A DNA stretch of 64,000 nt from Acidobacteriaceae bacterium (GTDB lineage Bacteria > Acidobacteriota > Terriglobia > Terriglobales > Acidobacteriaceae): assembly GCA_035944135.1 (NCBI GenBank), contig DASZBM010000010.1, forward strand, positions 434,001 to 498,000. Direction: 5' to 3'. Shown here piece by piece: positions 34,932 to 44,436 of the stretch. The translations under genes were made by a program, and so were the position numbers. How positions within the stretch are numbered: position 1 is the stretch's first letter; the number at the start of each line of letters is the position of its first letter. The notes under the pieces are model-generated. The model was given only the letters and a program-made list of their open reading frames with translations, did not search any database and was not told the DNA's origin.

Positions 34932-35966
34932 TCAGCCACGCGCAAGGATCGTAACTCTGTAATCAGAGTAGAGGCTCTGATTCTCAAAGGTTTTGAGATG
35001 GAGTCGTGTACCCTTCGTGGCGATTCTCGCCATTCTATCCTTTATCGAGTCTCTATCCTCATCATTGAGAATTCCCGGACGTGCCTCAATGGATACCATC
35101 AAACCTCGGGACGTTCTGACTCCCTCCGGGCCTAAATGCGGGCTCGCACAAGCTGCATCGAACGCAGCAAAAAGCCCTTCGACGCCGTTCCCGTTTCGAT
35201 AACTGATCACGGAAGAACCACCCCCTCTCAGGACAGATCGCAGTTCTGTTGCGTCAATCCCTCGAGATCCCGACTTCGCGAGTGCAAATGTGACGACTCG
35301 GCATGTTTGGGCGACTGCTGCACAAAGCAAATCGCCCCTGTTATGTTTTCGAGGGAGGTGAACCTCGTGCTTAATCGCGTTCACAGGCATCTCAAACCCG
35401 ACATCTACCAGCGAGTCGAGCGACCTGTAGCCTTCAGTGTCCGGGCCGGTGGGTTTTATCGCAACGGTGAAGACACCTGCCTCGCGAAGCGCTTCTGCGA
35501 CGACGGAAGAAAGCCCCTGGTCGGATAGTGCATACAAATTGGTCAGGATGAACGCCACGTCCAAGCCAGAAACCAGATTGGCAATGTCGGACCTCCGGCC
35601 CTGCGCGGGGAGTTGAGCCTCTCCGATCGTTAATGGATACGAACCGTTCTTGGCAACCAATAGAGCATCTTCAGCACTAGAAAAGCGCAGGTAAGGCATG
35701 TTCTGCGCTATTGCAATTCGTTTGCATGGGTAGTTGAAGCTCTGAGCAACCCGATCCAGGTAGAACACGCCTGGGCCTCCAACACCTACGATTCCGACAT
35801 GAAGCCGCCCGTCAGAATGGAACCGGCTTCCGTATTCTTCGATGCAGGACTTTTGGTCGCGCCTCGGGGAGCATGCGCTTGGGACAGGCATGCTGGCTGC
35901 TGTCAAGGAAGACAAAAAGTAGAGAAATCTGCGACGGTTCACGGTTAATCCCTTAAGGCGTAGCAT
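34932..35966 (-). CDS. FtsZ/tubulin-like protein with Tat/lipoprotein-type leader and lost GTP loop
   Basis: The roughly 344-residue protein has the FtsZ-like first loop VGIVGVGGPGVFYLDRV (near 60), VVAEALREAGVFTVAI and a late VEGLFAAFDAA segment, matching the FtsZ N-terminal fold and start of its second domain. The tubulin signature GGGTGS/TG is replaced by LTNLYALSDQG, so normal GTP binding is doubtful. The N-terminus has NRRRFLYFLSSLTAAS and then a VPSAC lipobox-like site, implying Tat export and lipidation, which is very unusual for this fold. The ATG at 35966 follows GAGA. The UDG-like gene starts 50 nt downstream. Confidence 0.55.
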   Translation of the reverse strand: MLRLKGLTVNRRRFLYFLSSLTAASMPVPSACSPRRDQKSCIEEYGSRFHSDGRLHVGIVGVGGPGVFYLDRVAQSFNYPCKRIAIAQNMPYLRFSSAEDALLVAKNGSYPLTIGEAQLPAQGRRSDIANLVSGLDVAFILTNLYALSDQGLSSVVAEALREAGVFTVAIKPTGPDTEGYRSLDSLVDVGFEMPVNAIKHEVHLPRKHNRGDLLCAAVAQTCRVVTFALAKSGSRGIDATELRSVLRGGGSSVISYRNGNGVEGLFAAFDAACASPHLGPEGVRTSRGLMVSIEARPGILNDEDRDSIKDRMARIATKGTRLHLKTFENQSLYSDYRVTILARG

Positions 35967-36308
35967 CAATTCTCATTGTGCTATTAGCCTGCGACAGGAT
36001 GTGTCGCACGGCCAAAACGCACATCCCTGCGACGCAGCACCCCGCAAAAGGAGGTTCTGACCCACACAACAAACTGAGGACGACTGCCACGGAGGCTTCT
36101 CGGGGTAAGCCCATGCAGCGGCAACCGGCACAGGCAGATGCAAAGCATCTGGGTCCGGTGCGTCAGTCAATCCCATTGGCAAACGGCTTAACTGGAAGGG
36201 CTTTCCAGACAGGGAGGGGACCCGGAGTCGCGTGACTTGCACCGGAGGGGCACGCCCATCCCGCTTCAGAACGTGTTCGGGCTTGGAATAAAAGGTAGAC
36301 TCCAGCGA

Positions 36309-37046
36309 ATGAGCACTCGCCTCGCTGCTGATGGCGCATTCCACATTCCATGCAGTTTCTCGCAATTCCATACACAATACCCCGGTTATGTGCGAGAGTT
36401 CGTCGGTCGGTATATGCAGCGCAGTCCATTGCAGGACCGCCTGGAGATGGAAAGCGAATTGAACTACTTTCTGCTCGTTTTGCCAGCTGAGTCCAAGTTC
36501 CGCGCCCCTGGGACAAACGGATTTCGCGGCGGATGCAAAGACCGCGTCATGACATTCAATCCCAAAAGGGGTCACGGAGACTCAGCTCACTTCTTCGGCT
36601 ATCTGAACCACATATTGCGCAATCGGTTCTTCACCCTTCAGCGGCAGGCTCGCCGGAACCCGATCACCAAGCAAGGGACCTTTCGGCTCTCAGTGGACTG
36701 CGAAATCTCTTTCGGGCGGAGGGCCTCGGACGAAATCAGCCTAGGTGAGATCTCAATCTCATACGCCCAGCAGCTCTCACGGTCGTTTGGTGAACCGGCC
36801 CAGCACGGAGTGGTCGCAAAGTTCATCGAGTTCACTCGTGTTTACAATCCGGAACTACAGTCGCTGCTAATCAGCACGGCCTCCTGCCGGACCTTTGCCG
36901 AAGCCCAGGCGGATATCGGCTGGGATAGCAGGAGCTTTAACCGAGGCCGGTTGCGTCTCAAGGTGCTGTACGACTGCTTCACCACTGGCAGACCCGTACC
37001 GCCGCAGCGCCGAGTTTACCGAACTCGGAAGGGTCCGAAGCTGTGA
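36309..37046 (+). CDS. Hypothetical protein, weakly sigma-factor-like
   Basis: The 245-residue product contains FFGYLNHILRNRFFTLQRQA and, near the end, CRTFAEAQADIGWDSRSFNR, which loosely recall a sigma-70 region 2 helix and a C-terminal HTH. The tail is very basic (PPQRRVYRTRKGPKL). The ATG at 36309 is chosen; the frame is open back to 36237. The 340 bp between this gene and the FtsZ-like gene shows no other supported gene. It precedes the Wadjet operon by about 300 bp on the same strand and could influence it, but I cannot assign a function. Confidence 0.4.
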   Translation: MSTRLAADGAFHIPCSFSQFHTQYPGYVREFVGRYMQRSPLQDRLEMESELNYFLLVLPAESKFRAPGTNGFRGGCKDRVMTFNPKRGHGDSAHFFGYLNHILRNRFFTLQRQARRNPITKQGTFRLSVDCEISFGRRASDEISLGEISISYAQQLSRSFGEPAQHGVVAKFIEFTRVYNPELQSLLISTASCRTFAEAQADIGWDSRSFNRGRLRLKVLYDCFTTGRPVPPQRRVYRTRKGPKL

Positions 37047-37344
37047 CCGCGATCGCGCTGGATGGCCGGATGTCAGACGCGCACTTCGCGCGGCGGAAAG
37101 CGGCCCGAGCAACTCGTCAAAGAGATCTTGGTGGCGGGTAACAGGTACGAATACCTTCCTCGTGCCGGAGGGCGCTCAGGAACAGACGTTTTAGACACCT
37201 CCTGGCCCGCATCGTTCCGCAATTACATCAAATGATCCTGACCAACCACCTCATCGTCGAAACAGACTCGCACCACTCAGAGCGACCATAGGAAATGGTC
37301 TCTGAAAGCCCCGAACACATGTATGATGGCTGCCACCGCCCCAA

Positions 37345-38802
37345 ATGGACCTGGACTACAGCTTCGTGAGTGAGCTTTTCGCCCGTCATCCCGCCTGGCG
37401 TCTGCTGCGTCTAGACCATGCGCCTCTTATTGTCAGCTTTCTCCACCGCACTTTTATTGAGCCAAATCGTCGCGTCTTAGTTGCCGCTGAGTTTACAAGA
37501 CTTTTTGACGACGAGCTGTATGTGTTACGCCAGCAGCGAGGCCGTGAGAGCTTCCCGAAGGGAGCGGAAGAGTATCTCGCTGACTGGGTCGGAAAGGAAC
37601 TGCTACGAAAAATTTGGGTCACCGGCTCCGATGACCCGCATATTGACCTAACACCGGCCACCGAAAAGGCGATTCAGTGGGTTGCTTCTCTTAGGGAGAG
37701 ATCGTTCATCGGAACGGAATCTCGCCTGTTGATGTTTGTCGAACTTCTTCGACAGGTCGCTGAAGAAAGCAACCCGGACGTGGATCGCAGGCTGGTTGTT
37801 CTGCGCAAACAGCGAGCCGAACTCGACGAAAAGATCGCGCGGGTCAGCCGTGGGGAGGTGGATGTTCTCAGCGACTCCGAATTGCGGGACCGCTTTCAAC
37901 AAATCACCCACCTCGCCCAAGGTTTACTCGCGGATTTTCGCGAGGTAGAGCATAACTTCCGCCAATTAAGCCGCTCCGCGCGTGAACGCATCGCCATGTG
38001 GGACGGCAGTAAAGGTTCCCTATTAGATGAGCTTTGGCTATCCCGGGACGAAATTAGGGACTCGGACCAAGGTCGTAGTTTCGAGGCCTTTTGCGACTTC
38101 CTTCTTTCTGTATCCGGTAGAGAAGAGCTCTCCTCCCTGTTATCTACCGCATTAAATCTACCGGCTATTCGCAATCAGGCCAAAGGCACGCGTTTGGAAC
38201 GGGTGCACTATGACTGGATAGCTGCGGGAGAGGCGACACAACAAACGGTGGCGTCCCTCTCCCAGCAGTTGCGCCGATTCTTGGATGACCAGGCGCTGCT
38301 CGAGAACCGCCGCATCATGGATATCTTGCGCAGGATTGAGGGCCACGCCCTCGCGGTGCGGGACTGCCCTCCCGCCGAAGCCGTAGCCTACATGGACGAG
38401 ATGAGCTGTGACATCGAGCTCCCTATAGACAGACCATTGTTTCGTCCGCCGGTCCGCTTGTCGATTGCCGACGTCACTCCTGAAGCTGGGCAAGCCGACC
38501 GCGACCCAGACGCGTTATATTCGCAGGTCGTTGTTGACCGGACCAGCCTGGCTAGCCACATCTCGTCCACAGTGATGGAACATGGACCGGTGACGTTACG
38601 GGAACTCACAGAGCTTCAACCCCTCAAGCATGGCCTCGCCGAACTGGTCGCTTACCTCGATCTAGGCTCTTCGCGTTTTGAGATGGAACTTCTGGAGTTC
38701 ATGAAGGACAGCATTATCTGGCACACAAGAGAAGCTGAAGAGGAGATCGAGCGTCACGCGAATATGCAACGAATCCTCTTCAAGGAGAAGGCGAGTGAGT
38801 GA
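37345..38802 (+). CDS. jetA: Wadjet protein JetA (DUF3375, MukF-like)
   Basis: The 485-residue protein matches DUF3375: FVSELFARHPAWRLLRLDHA, SFLHRTFIEPNRRVL, and LTPATEKAIQWVASLRERSF (about 113-132), followed by a long helical coiled-coil middle and a winged-helix-like end. JetA is the kleisin subunit of the Wadjet condensin complex, which detects and cleaves small circular DNA. The frame overlaps jetB by 8 nt. The 298 bp upstream, between 37047 and 37344, holds no other gene that I can support. Confidence 0.93.
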   Translation: MDLDYSFVSELFARHPAWRLLRLDHAPLIVSFLHRTFIEPNRRVLVAAEFTRLFDDELYVLRQQRGRESFPKGAEEYLADWVGKELLRKIWVTGSDDPHIDLTPATEKAIQWVASLRERSFIGTESRLLMFVELLRQVAEESNPDVDRRLVVLRKQRAELDEKIARVSRGEVDVLSDSELRDRFQQITHLAQGLLADFREVEHNFRQLSRSARERIAMWDGSKGSLLDELWLSRDEIRDSDQGRSFEAFCDFLLSVSGREELSSLLSTALNLPAIRNQAKGTRLERVHYDWIAAGEATQQTVASLSQQLRRFLDDQALLENRRIMDILRRIEGHALAVRDCPPAEAVAYMDEMSCDIELPIDRPLFRPPVRLSIADVTPEAGQADRDPDALYSQVVVDRTSLASHISSTVMEHGPVTLRELTELQPLKHGLAELVAYLDLGSSRFEMELLEFMKDSIIWHTREAEEEIERHANMQRILFKEKASE

Positions 38803-39418
38803 AGTGAAACAACAGGACTGGGTAGGCAGTCCCAGTCCAGGGCTGACGTCTTTATTAATCACACTTTTGAAGGGCGTCCTGTACCGCGATCAAGAATCCA
38901 TGCTTTGGAGCGCACTCCTCAATTTCCGATCGCAGGCGTCTGACTATGTAGGCCAGCTGGGGCTGGATCTGCTCCTTGATGAGGCGGAAGGCTATGCGTT
39001 CCTTCGCAGCAGGGCGGTCACGCCTGGTGAGGAGGAGAAAATCCCTCGCCTCATTGCACGTCGCCCTCTCTCATTTTATGACAGTCTTCTTCTCGCATTG
39101 CTGCGAAAGAAATTGGCCGAATTCGATGCCGTAGGTATCGAAAGCCGCCTCGTGCTCAAGCTGGACGAAATCCTGGATTTGATCCAGCTTTTTCTGCCCG
39201 AGCGGAGTGATGAAATAAGGCTTCACCAACGGGTAGAACAAAGTGCCCAGCGGCTGCAGGAGATGGGTTTCATGCGTAAGCTAAACTCCAGCAGCGAGCC
39301 TCCGACTTTCGAAGTACGTCGTGTTATCAAGGCATTTGTAGACGCGCAATGGCTGAGTGGTTTGGAAGATTCTCTTGCAAGCTACAGAGCCCATGCCATA
39401 GGACCGCAGACTAACTAA
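38795..39418 (+). CDS. jetB: Wadjet protein JetB (DUF4194, MukE-like)
   Basis: The 207-residue protein is of the DUF4194 type, with GLTSLLITLLKGVLYRDQES near the N-terminus, IARRPLSFYDSLLLALLRKK in the middle and LPERSDEIRLHQRVEQSAQR, EMGFMRKL toward the end, consistent with tandem winged helices of a KITE subunit. It starts with GTG preceded by AAGGAGAAGG, inside the jetA 3' end. It bridges JetA and JetC in the complex. Confidence 0.92.
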   Translation: MSEVKQQDWVGSPSPGLTSLLITLLKGVLYRDQESMLWSALLNFRSQASDYVGQLGLDLLLDEAEGYAFLRSRAVTPGEEEKIPRLIARRPLSFYDSLLLALLRKKLAEFDAVGIESRLVLKLDEILDLIQLFLPERSDEIRLHQRVEQSAQRLQEMGFMRKLNSSSEPPTFEVRRVIKAFVDAQWLSGLEDSLASYRAHAIGPQTN

Positions 39419-39434
39419 AGGATTCAGAGATCAA

Positions 39435-42400
39435 ATGGAAACAGTCGAGCAATCCATTCCATTTAGCGATTCGCCTTCCTCCACGGTGCCGCGCCTTGGA
39501 TATCGGCTGCAACATTTGGAAGTGCTGAACTGGGGCACGTTTGACCGGAAGGTCTGGACTCTGAAGCTCAACGGCAACAACACGTTGCTGACCGGCGACA
39601 TTGGCTCCGGGAAGTCTACCCTTGTCGACGCCGTTACGACACTGTTGCTGCCATCGAACCGCATAGCCTACAACAAAGCTGCCGGTGCAGAGAACAAGGA
39701 GCGCTCCCTTCGGACGTACGTGCTAGGGCACTATAAGTCGGAGCGCAGCGAAGAGACAGGCACTGCAAAACCAGTCGCACTGCGGAAGCATGGGAACTAT
39801 TCGGTGATCCTGGGCGTGTTTCGCAATGAGGGCTATGACGAAACCACCACACTTGCTCAAGTATTGTGGTTCAAGGACGCGCAATCACAGCCTGAACGGT
39901 TCTATGTCACCGCCGAACGCGAGCTTTCAATCGCAGGCGAGTTTGGAAACATTGGCCCGGATATGAGCCAGTTGCGTAAGAGGCTTCGCGGATTAGCTGG
40001 GGTAGAGATATATGACACGTTTGCGGCGTATTCCGCCTCGTTTCGTCGGCGATTCCATGTTTCCAGCGATCAGGCGTGGGAACTGTTCCATCAAACCGTA
40101 TCAATGAAATCTGTTGGAAATCTGACAGATTTCGTGCGGGAGCATATGCTACAGGCGCCCGAGGTCGCCGAACGGATCGCAGACCTGCTGGCGAATTTCG
40201 AAGATCTCACTCGGGCACATGCCGCCGTCGAAAAGGCGAAAGCGCAGGTTGATATGCTCGTGCCGCTAGTAGCGGATTGTGATCTGTATGAAGAGCAAAC
40301 AGCGGAACTGCGAATCCTAAAGGATTGTCGGGAGAATCTTAAGGCCTACTTTGCTCAGAGCAAGATTCAACTGCTTGACCAAAGACTGGAGCACCTGGCC
40401 CGTGAACTCGAGAAGTTGGCGGCGCGGAAGGAGAGGCGGCTGGAGCAGAAGGCGAGGGAGCTGGAACATGTGCAGCGCTTGAAGCAGGCTGTATCGGAGG
40501 AAGGAGGAGATCGACTTGAGCAAATCGATGTCGAACTTCGCGTCCAGGAAGTTGAGCGCTCCAAAAGGCAGAGAAGAGCGGACGGTTACGCGGAGAAGAT
40601 TCTTAGCCTGGGCGGCATAATACCGGCGGACGAAGCAGGATTTGAAGAGCAACAGGGCCAGCTCTCTGCGATGCGAGAACGGGCCATCGAAGAGGAAGCT
40701 CGCCTGCAGAACGAGTGGGTTGAACTCCAAATGGTTTTTCGAAAGGAATACGAGGAGCACCAGCACCTCAGCGAGGAGATCGCGAGTCTGCGCCTTCGGC
40801 CTAGTAATATTCCCGGGTTCTACGTCCAGATCCGAGCACGACTTGCCGATGCCCTCGGTGTTCCTCCGGACGATTTACCTTTCGCAGGAGAACTCCTGCA
40901 GGTGCGCTCAGGTGAAGAGCAATGGGAAGGCGCTCTGGAGCGTGTGCTCAATGGACTCGCTCTTTCACTGCTGGTCTCAGAAGAAAACTACGGATGTGTT
41001 TCGCAATGGGTAAACGACAACCACCTCAACGGCCGGCTAGTGTATCTTCGAACGCTTTCTGGTTGGCAGGTAAAGCGGACGGAAGCTCTGCAGCCGAACT
41101 CCTCGGTGAACAAGGTGTTGGTAAAGGCAAATACGAAATTCACCGCATGGCTGCAAACGAGATTGCGTGACAGGCATGATTACGCTTGTTGCGTAAGCCA
41201 GGATGAGTTCGTGCGGACTTCTCGCGGGATCTCTTTGACCGGACAAATCAAGGAGGACGGCACGCGTCATATAAAAGACGATCGTTTCCGTCTGGACGAT
41301 AGAAGCCGGTATGTACTCGGCTGGAGCAATGAAGCGAAGATTGGGGCTTTGGAGTCCAGGAAGGAAAGGTTGGAAAAACAGCTCCAGGACATCGGCCAGG
41401 AACTTTCAATCCTGGAATCTCGCCGCCGTACTGAGGGGCAAAAGAAGGAAGCCGTCGCCGCTTTGCGAGAGTTCAGGAGCTTTTCCGATCTTGATTGGCA
41501 GAGCTGCGAGCGGACGATTGGGCGGCTTAGAGACGAGAGGCTACGGCTCGAAAGTGCTAGCGATAAACTAGTAGAACTCCGAGGTCAGCTCTCTGATGCG
41601 GAGGCAATGCTGGAGGCCACAGGAGATGCTCTCCTGCTTTTTGAGCGCGAAATCGGTAAAGCAGAAACAAAGCGCGATTCTGCTCAAGGCCTCAAGGCAC
41701 AGGCCGAGTTACTGCTAGTTCAGATTGACGATGCACTGCGAGAACGTATCGAGAAAGTAATCGACGAGGTCATCGAAGATACGGCCTTAAGCGTCGAATC
41801 GTGCGACGGTCACGAGCACACGGTCCGAAATGAATTTCAGCGCCGTATGGACGCTGAAGCAAAACATCAGGGCAGACTCAAAGACCGCATCCTGCTTGCG
41901 ATGGAAAAGTTCAAGAGTGCATACAAGCTGGAGACGAATGACTTCGACGCCAACGTGGAGGCGCAAAGCGAATATCGCAAGTTCCTCGAACAGTTGCGAT
42001 TCCACGATTTACCGAAATTCGAAGAACGATTTCGGTTGGAACTCCGGACGAACTCCATCCGGCGGATTGCACTGTTCCACGCAAAGCTCCACGAAGAAGC
42101 TGAAGAGATCAGGACCCGTATCAAGCTTATCAACGATTCGCTCGTCGAGATCGAATACAACCGCGGCCGTTATATCGAACTGATCCAACAACCTACGTTC
42201 CATCCAGAAGTGCGTCAATTTCGAGACGACCTTCGGGCCTGCATAGACAATGAGATGCATGGTTCCACCGACGACCAGTATGCTGAAGCAAAATTCGAGC
42301 AGGTGAAGCGCATCCTGGACCGCCTACGGGGACGTCCCGAAACCGCTGAGCCCGATCGCCGGTGGAAGGACATGGTGACTGACGTTCGCAATTGGTTTCA

Positions 42401-42812
42401 GTTTTCCGCGAGCGAGAAATGGCTTGAGGATGATCGTGAGTTCGATCATTTTTCTGACTCGAGTGGCAAATCAGGTGGTCAGAAGGAAAAGTTGGCGTAT
42501 ACAGTCCTAGCCGCTAGTGTCGCCTATCAGTTCGGCCTGGAATGGGTCGAAGACCTCTCTCGCTCCTTTCGCTTTGTAGTAATTGACGAGGCGTTCGGTC
42601 GCGGATCGGATGAATCGGCAGAATTCGGACTCAAGCTGTTCGGCAAGTTAAACTTGCAGTTGATGATCGTTACGCCCTTGCAGAAAACGCATGTCATCGA
42701 ACCATATATATCGAGTGTCGCGTTTGTGGAGAACCGGAGCGGCAAGTCGTCGACCGTGCTCAACCTATCTATCGAGGAACATCGCAGACAGAAAGCCGCA
42801 CGTCTTTCATGA
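39435..42812 (+). CDS. jetC: Wadjet SMC-like ATPase JetC (MukB-like)
   Basis: The 1125-residue protein has an N-terminal Walker A LLTGDIGSGKSTLVDA (about 51-66), two long coiled-coil arms around a hinge near 460-600, and a C-terminal ABC signature SGKSGGQKEKLAYTV (about 1009-1023) with Walker B FRFVVIDEAFGRGSDES (about 1040-1056). This is the motor that extrudes DNA loops in Wadjet. It begins 16 nt after jetB and overlaps jetD by 4 nt (ATGA). Confidence 0.94.
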   Translation: METVEQSIPFSDSPSSTVPRLGYRLQHLEVLNWGTFDRKVWTLKLNGNNTLLTGDIGSGKSTLVDAVTTLLLPSNRIAYNKAAGAENKERSLRTYVLGHYKSERSEETGTAKPVALRKHGNYSVILGVFRNEGYDETTTLAQVLWFKDAQSQPERFYVTAERELSIAGEFGNIGPDMSQLRKRLRGLAGVEIYDTFAAYSASFRRRFHVSSDQAWELFHQTVSMKSVGNLTDFVREHMLQAPEVAERIADLLANFEDLTRAHAAVEKAKAQVDMLVPLVADCDLYEEQTAELRILKDCRENLKAYFAQSKIQLLDQRLEHLARELEKLAARKERRLEQKARELEHVQRLKQAVSEEGGDRLEQIDVELRVQEVERSKRQRRADGYAEKILSLGGIIPADEAGFEEQQGQLSAMRERAIEEEARLQNEWVELQMVFRKEYEEHQHLSEEIASLRLRPSNIPGFYVQIRARLADALGVPPDDLPFAGELLQVRSGEEQWEGALERVLNGLALSLLVSEENYGCVSQWVNDNHLNGRLVYLRTLSGWQVKRTEALQPNSSVNKVLVKANTKFTAWLQTRLRDRHDYACCVSQDEFVRTSRGISLTGQIKEDGTRHIKDDRFRLDDRSRYVLGWSNEAKIGALESRKERLEKQLQDIGQELSILESRRRTEGQKKEAVAALREFRSFSDLDWQSCERTIGRLRDERLRLESASDKLVELRGQLSDAEAMLEATGDALLLFEREIGKAETKRDSAQGLKAQAELLLVQIDDALRERIEKVIDEVIEDTALSVESCDGHEHTVRNEFQRRMDAEAKHQGRLKDRILLAMEKFKSAYKLETNDFDANVEAQSEYRKFLEQLRFHDLPKFEERFRLELRTNSIRRIALFHAKLHEEAEEIRTRIKLINDSLVEIEYNRGRYIELIQQPTFHPEVRQFRDDLRACIDNEMHGSTDDQYAEAKFEQVKRILDRLRGRPETAEPDRRWKDMVTDVRNWFQFSASEKWLEDDREFDHFSDSSGKSGGQKEKLAYTVLAASVAYQFGLEWVEDLSRSFRFVVIDEAFGRGSDESAEFGLKLFGKLNLQLMIVTPLQKTHVIEPYISSVAFVENRSGKSSTVLNLSIEEHRRQKAARLS

Positions 42813-44014
42813 GCTGGACGTCAGCAGAGGAGGTCCGCAAAAAGATTGAACGTCGCTGGAAACGCGGCGAGATCCTTCGTGCTCTCATAGGCTTGGAGAG
42901 TCCCTTCCCCCTGCGCCTCAGCTTGAGCGTGCCGTCGCCTCGAGAAATGGCTCTGGAATTTGGTCGAGCTCAAGAATGGATCACTTCTCTGCGGGCTCTA
43001 AGCGGCACTCGACTGGAGTGGCGCTCAATGCGCAGTCAGATTTTGGGACAACAGGAGATTCCGGCGGCCGTCTGGATTGACCGGGCGGAGGAAGCCGTTT
43101 TGTTCCTGGAGGTGCAGGACGATGCGAAATGCTTCCGCGCACTACAAGCCGCCACGACAGCACTTGTTCCGGAGGTTTTGCCTTGGCTTGGAGCGAACCC
43201 TTTCCAGGTGTTGGCACTCAACGCTGATTGGGGACTGATTCTGCAAGTTGTGGCATGGATGAAGACACGTTCGGCACAGAAAATCTATACAAGGCAAATC
43301 GATCTTCCTGGGGTCGATACGAAATTTGTCGAACTTCACGCCGGAGTGCTGGCAGAGCTATTCGAATTAGTTACAGATCATTCCATGGAGGGGATGCCAA
43401 ATGAGTCAACCGACTTCCATGCAAGATTCGGATTTCTGCGTGAGCTACCCCGCGTCCGTTTTCGCGTTTTGGATCCAGAAATTCGTTTCGCGCTTCTTCC
43501 TAATAAACCTGATGTCGAGCTAGATGCGGAAAGCTTCGCAGCCTTGCGACTACCGCTTAAACGCGTCTTCGTCACCGAAAACAAAACGAACTTCCTCGCC
43601 TTTCCGGAATTCGAAGACTCCATCGTTGTGTTTGGATCTGGTTATGGGATGAGAGCGTTTGGACTCGCGCAATGGGTTCATCAACTGCCGTTGTACTACT
43701 GGGGTGATATCGATACACACGGTTTCGCTATTCTCAATGAATTGAGAACTGTGTTCCCGCATGCTCAATCTTTCCTGATGGATCGTGAGACTCTATTCAA
43801 TCACCAAAATTCATGGACCACTGAGCTCACGCCGGTCAAGCACTCGCTGAAGCTTCTGAACCCGGACGAGATGGCACTATTCATGGAATTACAATCAGGC
43901 ATTCCACGCGAGGGAATTCGCTTGGAGCAAGAGAAAGTGCCCTTTTCGCGGTTGAAGAGCATTTTGGATTACCTACGCGAGAACGAAATGTTTGCGACAA
44001 TCCGCACTTCCTGA
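42809..44014 (+). CDS. jetD: Wadjet nuclease JetD (DUF3322/DUF2220, TOPRIM)
   Basis: The 401-residue protein has an N-terminal DUF3322-like helical part and a C-terminal TOPRIM-type domain: VFVTENKTNFLAFPEF with the acidic Glu near 257, VVFGSGYGM, and YYWGDIDTHGFAIL with the DxD pair near 299. JetD is the topoisomerase VI A-like subunit that cuts the plasmid. The key acidic residues are present, so the four-gene system looks intact. Confidence 0.93.
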   Translation: MSWTSAEEVRKKIERRWKRGEILRALIGLESPFPLRLSLSVPSPREMALEFGRAQEWITSLRALSGTRLEWRSMRSQILGQQEIPAAVWIDRAEEAVLFLEVQDDAKCFRALQAATTALVPEVLPWLGANPFQVLALNADWGLILQVVAWMKTRSAQKIYTRQIDLPGVDTKFVELHAGVLAELFELVTDHSMEGMPNESTDFHARFGFLRELPRVRFRVLDPEIRFALLPNKPDVELDAESFAALRLPLKRVFVTENKTNFLAFPEFEDSIVVFGSGYGMRAFGLAQWVHQLPLYYWGDIDTHGFAILNELRTVFPHAQSFLMDRETLFNHQNSWTTELTPVKHSLKLLNPDEMALFMELQSGIPREGIRLEQEKVPFSRLKSILDYLRENEMFATIRTS

Positions 44015-44319
44015 TGCAGCGTTGGTGCACCTACATCTGCGGCTGCACAACGAAATTTGCTGACCATATCGAACTGAGCAGTGTGGACGTGAAAATCTAC
44101 GGTCGAAGCTACTCCTGGCTGCTAGCTCATTCGTCGTTCATTGGGTGCGCGACAAACTGAATAGTCACGCTTGTTCAGCCAACGGGAGCGAGATGCATTC
44201 CTGCGCCGTCAGGGCGGGCACGCAAATTCCTGTGGTCGAAGCCTTCCGACTTAATGGCTATGGGTAGAACGGCTGTATGCGTTTGATCGGGCATAGAATG
44301 TGTCCCAAAAGGGACGAAC

Positions 44320-44424
44320 ATGGTTTCGAGAGATGAGCTGTACGAACTCGTTTGGTCAACTCCGATGGTGTTTTCAGACGCCATGATTTGGTTACATCGG
44401 CGCTCACATCTGCTACTGTTCTAG
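44320..44424 (+). pseudogene. Truncated ELYELVW-motif protein relic
   Basis: A 34-codon frame reads MVSRDELYELVWSTPMVFSD and then drifts into unrelated residues before a stop. The RxELYELVWxxP start is a common N-terminal motif of small HTH-like hypothetical proteins, so this is probably a broken start of one. The rest of the 423-bp gap between jetD and the hydrolase gene shows no gene. Confidence 0.45.
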
Positions 44425-44436
44425 CGATCCTTCAAA

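Noticed and set aside
35973-36575. Minus-strand 200-codon frame
   Set aside because: It overlaps the plus-strand gene at 36309, has no family match, and its composition looks like an antisense shadow.
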